Shown here in pieces: positions 46,760 to 54,995 of a DNA stretch of 64,000 nucleotides. Source of the stretch: Pseudoalteromonas holothuriae (GTDB lineage Bacteria; Pseudomonadota; Gammaproteobacteria; Enterobacterales; Alteromonadaceae); contig NZ_CAMAPC010000003.1 in the NCBI RefSeq assembly GCF_945859825.1, positions 124,001-188,000 of the forward strand. Reading direction: 5' to 3'. The position numbers and the translations under genes were made by a program. Position 1 is the first letter of the stretch, and every line of letters begins with the position of its first letter. The notes under the pieces were generated by a model. That model made no database searches. It worked only from the letters and a program-made list of their open reading frames with translations, and was not told the origin of the DNA.

Positions 46760-47353
46760 CTATCCTTGATAGCGCTGAATTAAACGCGATAGTGCCAAGT
46801 TAAATCTGGTGTGTGTATCGTCTTCAAACCCAACCCACCTCATATGTTGCGAGCCCAAATATAAAGAATACAGTTCATAGGTAAACTGTTTTGCATCCGT
46901 TTGCTCACTTAGCTCTTTTACTTCGATAGCTTGGATGACTAATTTATTGAGATAACTGAGCCAACTTTGCAATAAAGACTTAACCAGATCTCGCACCGCA
47001 CCAAGTTGATCGTCAAACTCAACTGCAGCAGAGATAAAAATGCAATTGCAAGCCTTGCCCTGATACCAACCTTGCCAAAGCTCACACGTTCTTAATAGCT
47101 GTGACAAAGGTAGCGACTGCTTATCGATTGGCGCAATGACAGTTTGCAAAAACAGTGCATGTGCATGTTCTAAAACAGCTAACTGTAAGTTTTCTTTTGA
47201 GTTGAAATGCGCAAACACCCCAGATTTAGACATGTTCATCGCTGCAGCTAAACCACCGATTGTAAGGTCATTTAGGCTTGTTTCAGTGGCGATATTAAGC
47301 GCAGTGGCCAATATTTGCTGCTTAGTATGCTTACCTTTATTCATTAACATCAC
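46760..47353 (-). CDS. TetR-family transcriptional repressor
   Basis: Up to 197 residues. The start may be the GTG at 47353 or ATG at 47350 or 47344, none with a clear ribosome-binding site. The helix-turn-helix is typical (KQQILATALNIATETSLNDL, AAAMNMSKSGVFAHFNSKEN), and a C-terminal ligand/dimer domain follows with a cysteine pair near CELWQGWYQGKACNC. The palindrome 47361-47374 lies directly upstream, next to a TATAAT box, which suggests autorepression. The alpha/beta hydrolase gene follows in the same operon. Confidence 0.88.
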   Translation of the reverse strand: MMLMNKGKHTKQQILATALNIATETSLNDLTIGGLAAAMNMSKSGVFAHFNSKENLQLAVLEHAHALFLQTVIAPIDKQSLPLSQLLRTCELWQGWYQGKACNCIFISAAVEFDDQLGAVRDLVKSLLQSWLSYLNKLVIQAIEVKELSEQTDAKQFTYELYSLYLGSQHMRWVGFEDDTHTRFNLALSRLIQRYQG

Positions 47354-47360
47354 AAAATAG

Positions 47361-47374
47361 AACGAACGTTCGTT
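47361..47374. promoter_or_regulatory. Palindromic operator of the TetR-hydrolase operon
   Basis: AACGAACGTTCGTT is a perfect 14-bp palindrome, similar in type to TetR/AcrR operators. It lies 8 to 18 bases upstream of the possible TetR starts. A TATAAT (minus strand, 47378-47383) adjoins it, so bound repressor would block the polymerase. Confidence 0.75.
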
Positions 47375-47383
47375 TATATTATA

Positions 47384-47697
47384 CGCAATATGAATCTTTG
47401 CAACACTAAATTTAATGGTCTACTTAAATTGCTCTAATAGAAATTGCCTTTGTCTACTTCTTAGGTTTATCTATACAAGATACGACAGCGAAAAAAAATA
47501 ATAAGACATGTCAAAAGTTCTGACTTACAACTAGCCCACAACTGGTTATGTGACAGGTATCAGTTCTTTGTTTGCAGCACGTCAAATTAGAATGTAGCAA
47601 AACGAAGGCATTTATTATGCACGAACTAGATTATATTTTTTTACCACAACCAAATAGCTACATTAGTAGCATGCGATGGTTCAGTAGAGCATATTCT
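47384..47697. other. Intergenic region without a supported gene
   Basis: About 310 bases between the TetR promoter and the convergent end of the membrane protein gene. A 61-codon frame at 47572-47757 was judged spurious because it overlaps that gene antisense. Nothing else is evident. Confidence 0.4.
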
Positions 47698-48360
47698 TCA
47701 TATAACGCTTTCACCCACTTTTTTGAACTTTTGAGAAAAAAATATGACCTTAACTAACCAGTAAAAGAGCAACAGCACAAGTATCAATACTGGTATCCAG
47801 AGCACACCAGACGCTGTAACGGCTTCAGAAAAAACGTCCTGTGATAAAAATGACATCATTGCAAAAATAAATGCCAAGCACATACGCCACAAATGTCGTG
47901 CAATTCTATGTACACCTGCTATTCCTCCATTTACCAGCATTTTGGTATCAAGGGTCGCTGCGAATAATGCCAAGGTGCCAGTAACAAAGTAAATGGGGGT
48001 CATTTCTGGTGGAATACCATACATTTGTTCTCCATGAGTTACTTGCCAACCCAGATAATACAGGGTAAAGGATGTTAGATAAGCCATCACACAAGCAAAG
48101 ATTTCAAACTTCCCTATTTGTTCAGGCGGTCGTCTAACGGTAAGCCAAGAGGTCGTTATTAGATAAAGTGTCAGTAAGCTAAAAGATGGCATTTGAGAAA
48201 GCATAATATCAAGTGCAAGTGCGCTTAATGAGACAAAAATCATAGAGAAAAAGAAGACATTGCCTATCTTTTTATGCAAGCCGCTACCTTTTGTAGTAAT
48301 AAGTACCAGTAGGCCTGATACCAATGCCAGAGTTCCTGCTAGAATATGCACCGCATACAT
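47698..48360 (-). CDS. Hypothetical membrane protein, DUF2306-like
   Basis: A 220-residue protein with about seven hydrophobic helices. The N-terminus MYAVHILAGTLALVSGLLVL and GSGLHKKIGNVFFFSMIF with paired histidines resemble the DUF2306/cytochrome-b561-like small membrane proteins. A later HRIARHLWRMCLAFIFAMMS adds further histidines in a helix. Haem binding is possible but not shown. The gene is alone, and function is unknown. Confidence 0.65.
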   Translation of the reverse strand: MYAVHILAGTLALVSGLLVLITTKGSGLHKKIGNVFFFSMIFVSLSALALDIMLSQMPSFSLLTLYLITTSWLTVRRPPEQIGKFEIFACVMAYLTSFTLYYLGWQVTHGEQMYGIPPEMTPIYFVTGTLALFAATLDTKMLVNGGIAGVHRIARHLWRMCLAFIFAMMSFLSQDVFSEAVTASGVLWIPVLILVLLLFYWLVKVIFFSQKFKKVGESVI

Positions 48361-49011
48361 AGTTACTTTCCTTAAAAATTTTCAGTGATTGCTAATTATT
48401 CTCAGCGCTGGATAAGCGTATTTACCCAATAAAGCTATTTTGCACACACTCGTCGTTGCTTTCATTGGTAACAGCCAGTCATTACTGAATAAAAGCACCT
48501 TAATTTTGAACAAAATACAACCATTGGATTACAAGTTATATTAGTTAACAAACTACTCCCTATTTCAAAACCGTTATCCAAACCTTAAATTAACTAAGCA
48601 ATCTCCATACCATCGTCTAGACGGCGATTTTAGGCGTATTAAGTAACTAAATGATAATTTTTTAGTGTTACTGACTAAATATTGGCTTAAATATTCGTAA
48701 AACTGCTAATGTTTTGTCTGAGTAACCATCATAAATTTGCTAAGCATTATTTAGTGAATTTCAGGCATATCGTGCATACAATAACTGTATTGATATACAG
48801 AGATAACTACTATAAATTCAAAAATCAGAATAAAACTTCGTTTATAAAGCGAGCTAATTTTAACGCTTTCTTTGACTTTTCTTGCATTATGAAATGATTT
48901 AACCGATCAAGTTGAGACGCTATTCCTACAGTTTCACCGCTAATAAATAGTATTACTTTTGGTTAATTGCTAACAATATTATATTTGTATCAAACATAAC
49001 GTGACAGCCAA
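48361..49011. other. 650-bp AT-rich intergenic region, nothing recognised
   Basis: It holds the upstream region of the DUF2306-like gene. A 62-codon frame at 48709-48897 has no ribosome-binding site or recognisable features. No repeat or RNA fold stood out. Confidence 0.4.
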
Positions 49012-49038
49012 TAAAAAAGCAGCTTAACGCTGCTTTTA
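49012..49038 (-). terminator. Rho-independent terminator of the bacterioferritin operon
   Basis: AAAAGCAGC-TTAAC-GCTGCTTTT is a 9-bp stem. On the minus strand it is followed by TTTTTTAT counting the flanking A-run at 49013-49018. It lies 27 bases after the stop of the second bfr gene. Confidence 0.85.
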
Positions 49039-49064
49039 GTTCACATTGTTTATACAAAAACCTA

Positions 49065-49550
49065 TTAAGGCGCTGCACCACTGCCCATCTGGCTTTGAAT
49101 GTAGTTTTGTAAACCAATTAGCTTAATTAGCCCTAAATGCTGTTCGAGCCAGTAGATATGATCTGTTTCAGTATCATCTAACAGCTGCTCAAGCATTTGA
49201 CGAGTTACATAGTCATTTTCTTTTTCACACTGCGCAATAATCTTTTTTAAGCTTGCTGCCACCGTCATTTCTGCAGCTAAGTCATTTTCCAACATTTGTT
49301 GTACATTATCACCTACATGGATTGGGGCACGCGAGGCCGTATCAGGTGTGCCTTCCAAAAATAAAATACGCTCAATAATGCTTTTAGAGTGGTCAAGTTC
49401 TTCATCATATTCATGAGCAAGCTTGTCACCTAATTTGCCTAGGCCCCAATCTTCATAAATTTTTGAGTGTGCTAAGTATTGATCCATTGATGTTAGCTCT
49501 AGCGTTAACTGCTGATTAAGTAAATCAATAATTGTTTGACTGCCTTGCAT
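49065..49550 (-). CDS. bfr: Bacterioferritin subunit with ferroxidase centre but no haem-ligand Met52
   Basis: A 161-residue ferritin-fold subunit for iron storage. Diiron ligands are present by E. coli numbering: Glu18, Glu51 and His54 in YDEELDHS, Glu94 in AAEMTVA, and an ExxH pair (Glu128/His131 here) in DTETDHIYW. The haem-ligand position 52 is leucine (E51-L52). The upstream paralogue has the opposite set. The start is ATG at 49550, 3 bases after the paralogue's stop, so both are made together and probably co-assemble into one 24-mer. Confidence 0.93.
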   Translation of the reverse strand: MQGSQTIIDLLNQQLTLELTSMDQYLAHSKIYEDWGLGKLGDKLAHEYDEELDHSKSIIERILFLEGTPDTASRAPIHVGDNVQQMLENDLAAEMTVAASLKKIIAQCEKENDYVTRQMLEQLLDDTETDHIYWLEQHLGLIKLIGLQNYIQSQMGSGAAP

Positions 49551-49553
49551 AGG

Positions 49554-50024
49554 TTACTCCTCAATCTGCGATTGCAGATAGTTTTCAATGCCAGTGTGTT
49601 TAATTAAGTGTTGTTGTGCTTCTATCCAATCAACATACTCTTCTTCATACTCTAAAATCTCTTCAATTAATTCACGGCTGACAAAGTCATGTTCTTGTTC
49701 ACACAATGCAATGGCAGATTTAAGCTCTGGAATTTGTTCCATTTCAAACGCTAAATCACAACTGAGCATTTCTTCTGTTTGCTCGCCAATACGCAACTTT
49801 TCTAAATGCTGCAAATTGGGTAGCCCTTCTAAAAACAAAATCCGTTCGATTAAATCATCGGCTTGCTTCATATCTTTAATCGACTTTTTGTAGGCTTTTT
49901 CATTAAGCTCTTCCAAACCCCAATTTTTATACATACGTGCATGCAAAAAATATTGGTTTATCGACGTGAGCTCTAAAGTCAGTATTCTGTTTAGTACATT
50001 TAAAATTTGCTTATTACCCTGCAT
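49554..50024 (-). CDS. bfr: Bacterioferritin subunit with haem-ligand Met52 but degenerate ferroxidase site
   Basis: A 156-residue subunit from the ATG at 50024, which has AGGGGG close upstream. An earlier ATG-like start at 50048 would add MFVFLGGP, not seen in the family. Met52 is present in SIKDMKQAD, as in E. coli Bfr, where it binds the bridging haem. But the ferroxidase ligands are changed: Glu51 is Asp, His54 is Gln and the His130 position is Tyr (EYEEEYVDW), while Glu18 and Glu94 stay. So this subunit can bind haem but probably cannot oxidise iron alone. It is first in the operon. Confidence 0.93.
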   Translation of the reverse strand: MQGNKQILNVLNRILTLELTSINQYFLHARMYKNWGLEELNEKAYKKSIKDMKQADDLIERILFLEGLPNLQHLEKLRIGEQTEEMLSCDLAFEMEQIPELKSAIALCEQEHDFVSRELIEEILEYEEEYVDWIEAQQHLIKHTGIENYLQSQIEE

Positions 50025-50270
50025 GGGGCCCCCTAAAAAAACAAACACTCGCTCATTAACACTAGTTCAAAACATGGAGGGTGCAAGATTGATTAGCACT
50101 AAATAAAAATTTAATATATCCTTTTAAAATAAATGACTTATAACATTATTGAGAGTGATTAACATTGCTAATTACAGTTGTAGTTGCAATACGTTTCCTA
50201 CCGTTACTTATAGCAAGTTAACGGGTCACTTTAACACGATAAAAATGACTTAAAGAAGAGATAAACTCTA

Positions 50271-51833
50271 CTATAAATATTTTTTAATTTGCACATTTAG
50301 CCGCTTCGCTAAACGCACTAAATTCGCTCTATCAATTTGTAATGCACGCGCTGTAGCCGACCAGTTTAAATTATGCTCTTCAAGTGCTTGAATTATTTTG
50401 CCGCGTTGAAAGTCATCTACCGCCACTTTAAGAGCCTGTGTTGCGTTTGCGGTTGAAGGAACACTGACTTTAGTTTCTGTGATTATGTTACTGGTGTGCA
50501 ACTCACAATATTTCGGTTCAATACAGATAATGTCTGCTGGCCACTGGGCTTGTTTTGCTCTGAGTGCACTTCGGCTAATCACATGCTCTAACTCTCGAAT
50601 GTTACCCGGCCAATCATACTGCTTTAAAATTGTTTCAAGCTTTGAATTTAGCGTTACCTGCTTTATGCCCAGCTTCTTGCGTACTTGTTCTATAAAAAAA
50701 CCTGCCAGTAGGGGAATATCATCACGGCGAGCCCGCAGCGGTGGTACATTAATAGGGTAAACGCTGAGGCGATGGTATAAGTCAGCTCGAAAACGCCCTT
50801 GTGCAACTTCATTCTCAAGGTTACGGTTAGTTGCTGCTATAACACGTACATTCACCTGTTCAGTTTTATCAGCTCCTACAGGCTGAATTTCACCACTTTG
50901 AAGTACACGCAATAATTTACTTTGAATACTCAGTGGCAGCTCACCTATTTCATCTAAAAAAATAGTACCACCATCAGCTAGCATAAACTTACCTTCACGG
51001 CTTTTATCCGCACCAGTAAATGCCCCCTTGCGGTGACCAAAAAATTCACTCTCAGCCAAAGTTTCAGGTAATGAAGCGCAATTAACTTGAACAAAAGCTT
51101 GCTCAGCTCGCGGCGAATATTTATGAATGTTGCGCGCCACCAGCTCTTTACCAGTACCCGTTTCGCCGTGAACTAATACACTAAAGTCAGAACTAGCAAC
51201 CAGCTGTATGTCGCTGCAAAGTGAATGCATAGCAGCGCTTTGCCCAACCATGTCGTGAGTCGCTTGATTCAGCGCTAAGACAAGCGCATTACCATGCTGT
51301 GCTTTGCGCAACAGTTGCTCGTTATACATAGCGCATTTAACCTGTTCAGTAACAATGTCATTTACATGCTGTAAGAACGATTCACTATAATGGCTAAAGC
51401 TTCCAGGAGTTAGACTATCTAATGTTAAAATGCCTAATAACCGCTGCTCATCAAACAAGGCTAACCCCATACACGAATGCACAGGCATATCACCATCTGT
51501 CGCTAATAACAGCCCATCGTAGGGATCTGGTAAATCACAGTGCTCATCAAAACGAAGTGGCCCACGAGCTTGACCGATAGCCGCTAAACGTGGATGCGCG
51601 TTAATATCAAAGCGCCGCCCAAAAGAGTCTCTGGTTAACCCATCTAGTGCCACTGGCGTGAGCATACCGTTTTGGTTAAGCAATAGTGCCACTGCATCAG
51701 CATTAATACAGGCTTTAATAGCCTGTATTAATGCACTATAAAAACCATTAACCGAATCAGTTAGTTGTGAAGGTTGAGCTCGAGTCAGAGCAATACTCAG
51801 CGTAAGTAGTTGTGATAGCGCTTGCGGCTTCAT
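50271..51833 (-). CDS. norR: NO-responsive sigma-54 activator NorR
   Basis: About 520 residues. The N-terminal GAF domain (about 1-175) aligns with E. coli NorR: LDGLTRDSFGRRFDINAHPR, LPDPYDGLLL, and VHSCMGLALFDEQRLLGILT (V-H-x-C-x-G block). The AAA+ domain has Walker A GETGTGKELVARNI, the sigma-54 contact loop GAFTGA and Walker B GGTIFLDEIGELPL. The C-terminus has a Fis-type HTH (NLNWSATARALQIDRANLVR). The start is ATG at 51833 or 51848, neither with a good ribosome-binding site. Two GTCAAAATGAC sites lie at and before the start. It is divergent from the nnrS-hmp operon, which it should activate when NO binds its GAF-domain iron. Confidence 0.93.
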   Translation of the reverse strand: MKPQALSQLLTLSIALTRAQPSQLTDSVNGFYSALIQAIKACINADAVALLLNQNGMLTPVALDGLTRDSFGRRFDINAHPRLAAIGQARGPLRFDEHCDLPDPYDGLLLATDGDMPVHSCMGLALFDEQRLLGILTLDSLTPGSFSHYSESFLQHVNDIVTEQVKCAMYNEQLLRKAQHGNALVLALNQATHDMVGQSAAMHSLCSDIQLVASSDFSVLVHGETGTGKELVARNIHKYSPRAEQAFVQVNCASLPETLAESEFFGHRKGAFTGADKSREGKFMLADGGTIFLDEIGELPLSIQSKLLRVLQSGEIQPVGADKTEQVNVRVIAATNRNLENEVAQGRFRADLYHRLSVYPINVPPLRARRDDIPLLAGFFIEQVRKKLGIKQVTLNSKLETILKQYDWPGNIRELEHVISRSALRAKQAQWPADIICIEPKYCELHTSNIITETKVSVPSTANATQALKVAVDDFQRGKIIQALEEHNLNWSATARALQIDRANLVRLAKRLNVQIKKYL

Positions 51834-51844
51834 GTCAAAATGAC
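51834..51844. promoter_or_regulatory. NorR enhancer site, proximal to norR
   Basis: GTCAAAATGAC fits the GT-N7-AC core of NorR sites. It abuts the norR ATG at 51833, or lies within the first codons if translation starts at 51848. That suggests autorepression as well as activation of the divergent operon. Confidence 0.6.
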
Positions 51845-51876
51845 TCATATTGTTAATTATGAACATAAAATAATAT

Positions 51877-51887
51877 GTCAAAATGAC
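51877..51887. promoter_or_regulatory. NorR enhancer site, second copy
   Basis: GTCAAAATGAC is identical to the first site and lies 43 bp away, about four helical turns. It is about 60 bp upstream of the sigma-54-type promoter. Confidence 0.7.
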
Positions 51888-51938
51888 TTCATTTTCAAAC
51901 TTAAAATCATAAGGCTTTGATTTATAAAAGCATTAAAA

Positions 51939-51956
51939 TTGGCACGTTGAATGCTA
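51939..51956 (+). promoter_or_regulatory. Sigma-54 promoter of the NO-detoxification operon
   Basis: TTGGCAC, five bases, then ATGCT matches the -24/-12 consensus TGGCAC-N5-TTGC with one change. It lies 37 bases before the first start codon, downstream of two NorR sites. Confidence 0.75.
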
Positions 51957-51992
51957 TAACTAAACACAATTAATCAGTTCAAGGTGTTTAGT

Positions 51993-52217
51993 ATGCAAAA
52001 TACCACCCTTATTTTAAAAGCTGCTAATACTGCGTTAGTGCTGCTCGCCCTTAGCTTTAGTGCCAGTGTAATCGCAAGCTACCCTTTAGCTGACTATTTT
52101 AGTCTACCTTGGCAAATTTCATTACACATCTCAACGATTGTCATTGCAGGATTATTTAAGCTCAGCTATGTGGCGCGCTGTGTGTGCCAATACCAACTTG
52201 GTATGGAGGTAAAATAA
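51993..52217 (+). CDS. Small two-helix membrane protein of the NO operon
   Basis: A 74-residue protein from the ATG at 51993, with AAGGTG 6 bases upstream. The longer frame starts at a GTG at 51984. It has two hydrophobic helices (ALVLLALSFSASVIASYPL and ISLHISTIVIAGLFKLSYV) and a short polar tail. I recognise no named family, but such short proteins often precede nnrS. It overlaps nnrS by one base (TAATG), with a strong GGAGGT inside its last codons, so the two are translationally coupled. Confidence 0.75.
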   Translation: MQNTTLILKAANTALVLLALSFSASVIASYPLADYFSLPWQISLHISTIVIAGLFKLSYVARCVCQYQLGMEVK

Positions 52218-53434
52218 TGCGCCCAATCAATTTATCAGAACCTATTAGCGCGCATGCTAAATGGTATCAAATTGAACAGTGGCCATTATTTATGCTGGCA
52301 TTTAGACCGCTGTTTTTATCAGCTGCCATATGGGCGGTGATCAGTATTGGACTCTGGGCAGGGTTATTAATTGGCCAGCTAACGTGGCATGCCCCCATTA
52401 CTGCCACACTTTGGCATGCACACGAAATGACTTTTGCTTTTGCAGGGGCTGTTGCCGTTGGCTTTTTGCTAACAGCCGCACAGACTTGGACCAATGTACC
52501 TAGTATTAGCGGTTATAAGCTGGCTTTGCTTTTAGCTATTTGGGTCCTTACCCGCGTCATATTTTTTACTCAACCACAAGCCTTGTTAGTGGTGTTAATG
52601 GGTCAACTCGCATTTTGGCTTATCGCCATTACTGTACTGAGCAATATGCTCATTCGCGGCAAATCAAAGAATAATTATATATTTATTGTGCTGTTAACTG
52701 GGTTGTGCATATTCAATACACTATTTTTTATATTACTGATGCAACAAGATTTTGCTTTAGCACGCATATTTACTCAGATTGCCGTATTGATGTTTATGTT
52801 ACTCATTGGCATAGTCGGTGGCCGTGTGATCCCTTTTTTCACGGCCAGAGGACTGAAACTGACGCAGCAAGTACGCACACCCAAACTAGACCAGTTGTTA
52901 CTTTGGGTAAGCGTTTTGGGTATTACGGGTTTTGTATTGAGCCAAATATTTAAGTTACCACTGAACCCTGGTTACCTATTGGTTTTAAGCGCCTTGTTGC
53001 ACGTTATCCGCACTATATTGTGGTTTAACGCAAAAACCTTGTCTGTGCCTTTACTTTGGTCACTGCACCTAGGTTACATCCTTGGTGCAATTGGATTATT
53101 ACAGCTGGGAATCAGCTTCTTCACCCCACTTATAGCCTTTACTGATGCTTTGCATTTGATCACGCTTGGTAGTATTGGCTTGATGATCATCGCCGTCATG
53201 GCTCGAGTATCTTTGGGCCATACAGGTAGGCCCTTGCAAGTTCCCCACACTGTTAGCTTAGCGTTTATGGCCGTTGCAATAGGTGCTATATGTCGTGCCT
53301 TTTTACCCTATTTTATTTCCCCACACCTAGCTTGGCTATACAGCGCAATACTTTGGTGTGTTGGCTTTAGCTTATTTGTTTATCACTACTTTAACGTGTT
53401 AACGCAACAGCGCGTTGACGGTCGTCGTGGTTAA
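52217..53434 (+). CDS. nnrS: NnrS family haem-copper membrane protein
   Basis: About 405 residues from the ATG at 52217, which overlaps the preceding stop as TAATG and has GGAGGTAAAATA before it. About 12 helices are predicted. NnrS traits are visible: LFMLAFRPLFLSAAIWAVIS near the N-terminus, LWHAHEMTFAFAGAVAVGFL with histidines, IGIVGGRVIPFFTARGL and LGHTGRPLQVP. NnrS binds haem and copper and protects against nitrosative stress by an unclear mechanism. It lies in the NorR-controlled operon before hmp. Confidence 0.93.
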   Translation: MRPINLSEPISAHAKWYQIEQWPLFMLAFRPLFLSAAIWAVISIGLWAGLLIGQLTWHAPITATLWHAHEMTFAFAGAVAVGFLLTAAQTWTNVPSISGYKLALLLAIWVLTRVIFFTQPQALLVVLMGQLAFWLIAITVLSNMLIRGKSKNNYIFIVLLTGLCIFNTLFFILLMQQDFALARIFTQIAVLMFMLLIGIVGGRVIPFFTARGLKLTQQVRTPKLDQLLLWVSVLGITGFVLSQIFKLPLNPGYLLVLSALLHVIRTILWFNAKTLSVPLLWSLHLGYILGAIGLLQLGISFFTPLIAFTDALHLITLGSIGLMIIAVMARVSLGHTGRPLQVPHTVSLAFMAVAIGAICRAFLPYFISPHLAWLYSAILWCVGFSLFVYHYFNVLTQQRVDGRRG

Positions 53435-53455
53435 TTTTTTACCTTTGGAGTTACT

Positions 53456-54610
53456 ATGTTATCTCAGCGCACTATTTCTTTAGTTAAAAGCACCATTCCT
53501 CTTTTAAGCGACGCGGGTACTGCGGTCACCGCGCATTTTTATCAGCGAATGTTTACCCATAACCCTGAACTTAAAAACATTTTTAATATGACTAACCAAC
53601 AAACGGGCAAGCAACAATTCGCGCTATTTAGCGCCATTGCGGCCTATGCTACTCATATTGATAATCCATCAGTACTACAACAGGCCATTACTCGTATTAA
53701 TCACAAACATGTTAGTTTAAACATCCAAGCAGAGCATTACGATATTGTTGGCTACCATTTAATTGAAACACTCAAAGAGCTAGCGCCAGAGCAATTCACA
53801 CCAGATATAGAGCAAGCATGGCGCGAAGCCTACGCCCTATTGGCCGATTTATTTATTAGTCAAGAAGAAGGCCTATATCAAAAAACTCAAAATCAAGTCG
53901 GTGGCTGGCGTAATGAGCGTGAATTTACCATTGATACCATTGTAAAAGAGTCAGAAAACGTAAAAAGCTTTTACCTTACCCCCAATGATAAACGCCCTAT
54001 TACCCACTACCAAGCGGGTCAGTTTATTAGTGTAAGTGTACAACCTGAACAAAGTGCCAATACGCAAATTCGCCAATATTCCCTGTCGCAGTCGCCTAAG
54101 GCAAACCATTATCGCATTAGTGTGAAAAGACAAGGGCTGGTGTCAACGCACTTGCACCAATTAAATACAGGCGACACACTCACGCTTTACCCACCAGCAG
54201 GGGACTTTGTGCTACAAAATACCCCAAATGAAAAGGTATTTATCAGCGCTGGCGTGGGCATTACTCCCATGATGGCAATGCTAGAGCAAGCAATAAATAC
54301 CGCAACAACTGGCAAAATGGCGTTTATTCATGCCTGTGTCGACGAAACTGAACATAGTTTTAGGCCATTCATCGAACAGCCACACGCAAACTTGAGCAAA
54401 GAAATTTGGTATGAAAATAGCGATGCTGGCGATCAAACTGGGCGTATTCAACTGAGTCAAAGCAAACTTGACTTACCATTAACACATGGTGAATTTTACC
54501 TCTGCGGCCCCACTGCATTTATGGAAGCAATTAAACAGCAGTTACTTGATTTGGGTGTGGAGTCGCAGCGTATTTTGTATGAAGTATTTGGGCCACATGA
54601 GGCACTGTGA
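53456..54610 (+). CDS. hmp: Flavohaemoprotein, nitric oxide dioxygenase
   Basis: A 384-residue cytoplasmic enzyme that oxidises NO to nitrate with O2 and NADPH. Residues 1-138 form the globin, with proximal histidine in INHKHVSLNI (about residue 85) and distal Tyr29-type residue in HFYQRMF. Residues 150-260 are the FAD domain (RQYSLSQSPK), and 265-384 the NAD domain (ISAGVGITPMMAML, FYLCGPTAFMEAI). GGAG lies 6 bases before the ATG. It is the last gene of the NorR/sigma-54 operon. Length agrees with E. coli Hmp (396). Confidence 0.96.
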   Translation: MLSQRTISLVKSTIPLLSDAGTAVTAHFYQRMFTHNPELKNIFNMTNQQTGKQQFALFSAIAAYATHIDNPSVLQQAITRINHKHVSLNIQAEHYDIVGYHLIETLKELAPEQFTPDIEQAWREAYALLADLFISQEEGLYQKTQNQVGGWRNEREFTIDTIVKESENVKSFYLTPNDKRPITHYQAGQFISVSVQPEQSANTQIRQYSLSQSPKANHYRISVKRQGLVSTHLHQLNTGDTLTLYPPAGDFVLQNTPNEKVFISAGVGITPMMAMLEQAINTATTGKMAFIHACVDETEHSFRPFIEQPHANLSKEIWYENSDAGDQTGRIQLSQSKLDLPLTHGEFYLCGPTAFMEAIKQQLLDLGVESQRILYEVFGPHEAL

Positions 54611-54833
54611 AAATACCCTATTAGTGAAAACAGCCTAGGCACTCAATCAAAGGCCCCACACAAGTTAGGTGATAGTTAGTTCCGAGCGGCCAATAACAAA
54701 CGCAAGGTGGCAGCTGGTAAGTTCAATATAACAGCCCTGATTGCCACCTTAAATCCGTTGTTCTAACGAAGGTCAGGGTGTTATTAAGCTTTTGACTTCA
54801 ATAACAGAGGGCCCTGAAACAAGCTCAGGATGA
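54611..54833. repeat. Stem-loop-rich region after hmp
   Basis: Several inverted repeats are packed here: AAGGTGGCA (54704-54712) with TGCCACCTT (54742-54750), AACAGCCCTGA with TCAGGGTGTT around 54730-54783, and CCTGA-AACAAGC-TCAGG (54813-54829). It leads directly into the 57-bp repeat. It has the look of a structured repetitive element. No gene is present. Confidence 0.5.
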
Positions 54834-54890
54834 CTAGGGGACTATATAGACTCTCTGCAAATGTCAAAAAGAAGGAGTTAAAATAAATTA
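54834..54890 (+). repeat. 57-bp dispersed repeat, copy 2
   Basis: CTAGGGGACTATATAGACTC to TTAAAATAAATTA matches 13336-13392 with a few substitutions. It sits upstream of the LytS-like gene. Confidence 0.65.
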
Positions 54891-54995
54891 GATAAGAGTG
54901 ACGATTATTTTCACTCACACATCCGTAACAAAGCTTTACACAAAGATTGAGCAATAATATTGTAGCCTATCATTATCGAAACCTAATCATAATCG

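Noticed and set aside
47572..47757. 61-codon plus-strand frame.
   Set aside because: It overlaps the end of the DUF2306-like gene antisense, and its composition is not protein-like.
48709..48897. 62-codon plus-strand frame in the spacer before the bacterioferritin genes.
   Set aside because: It is Lys/Phe/Asn-rich as expected for translated spacer and has no ribosome-binding site.
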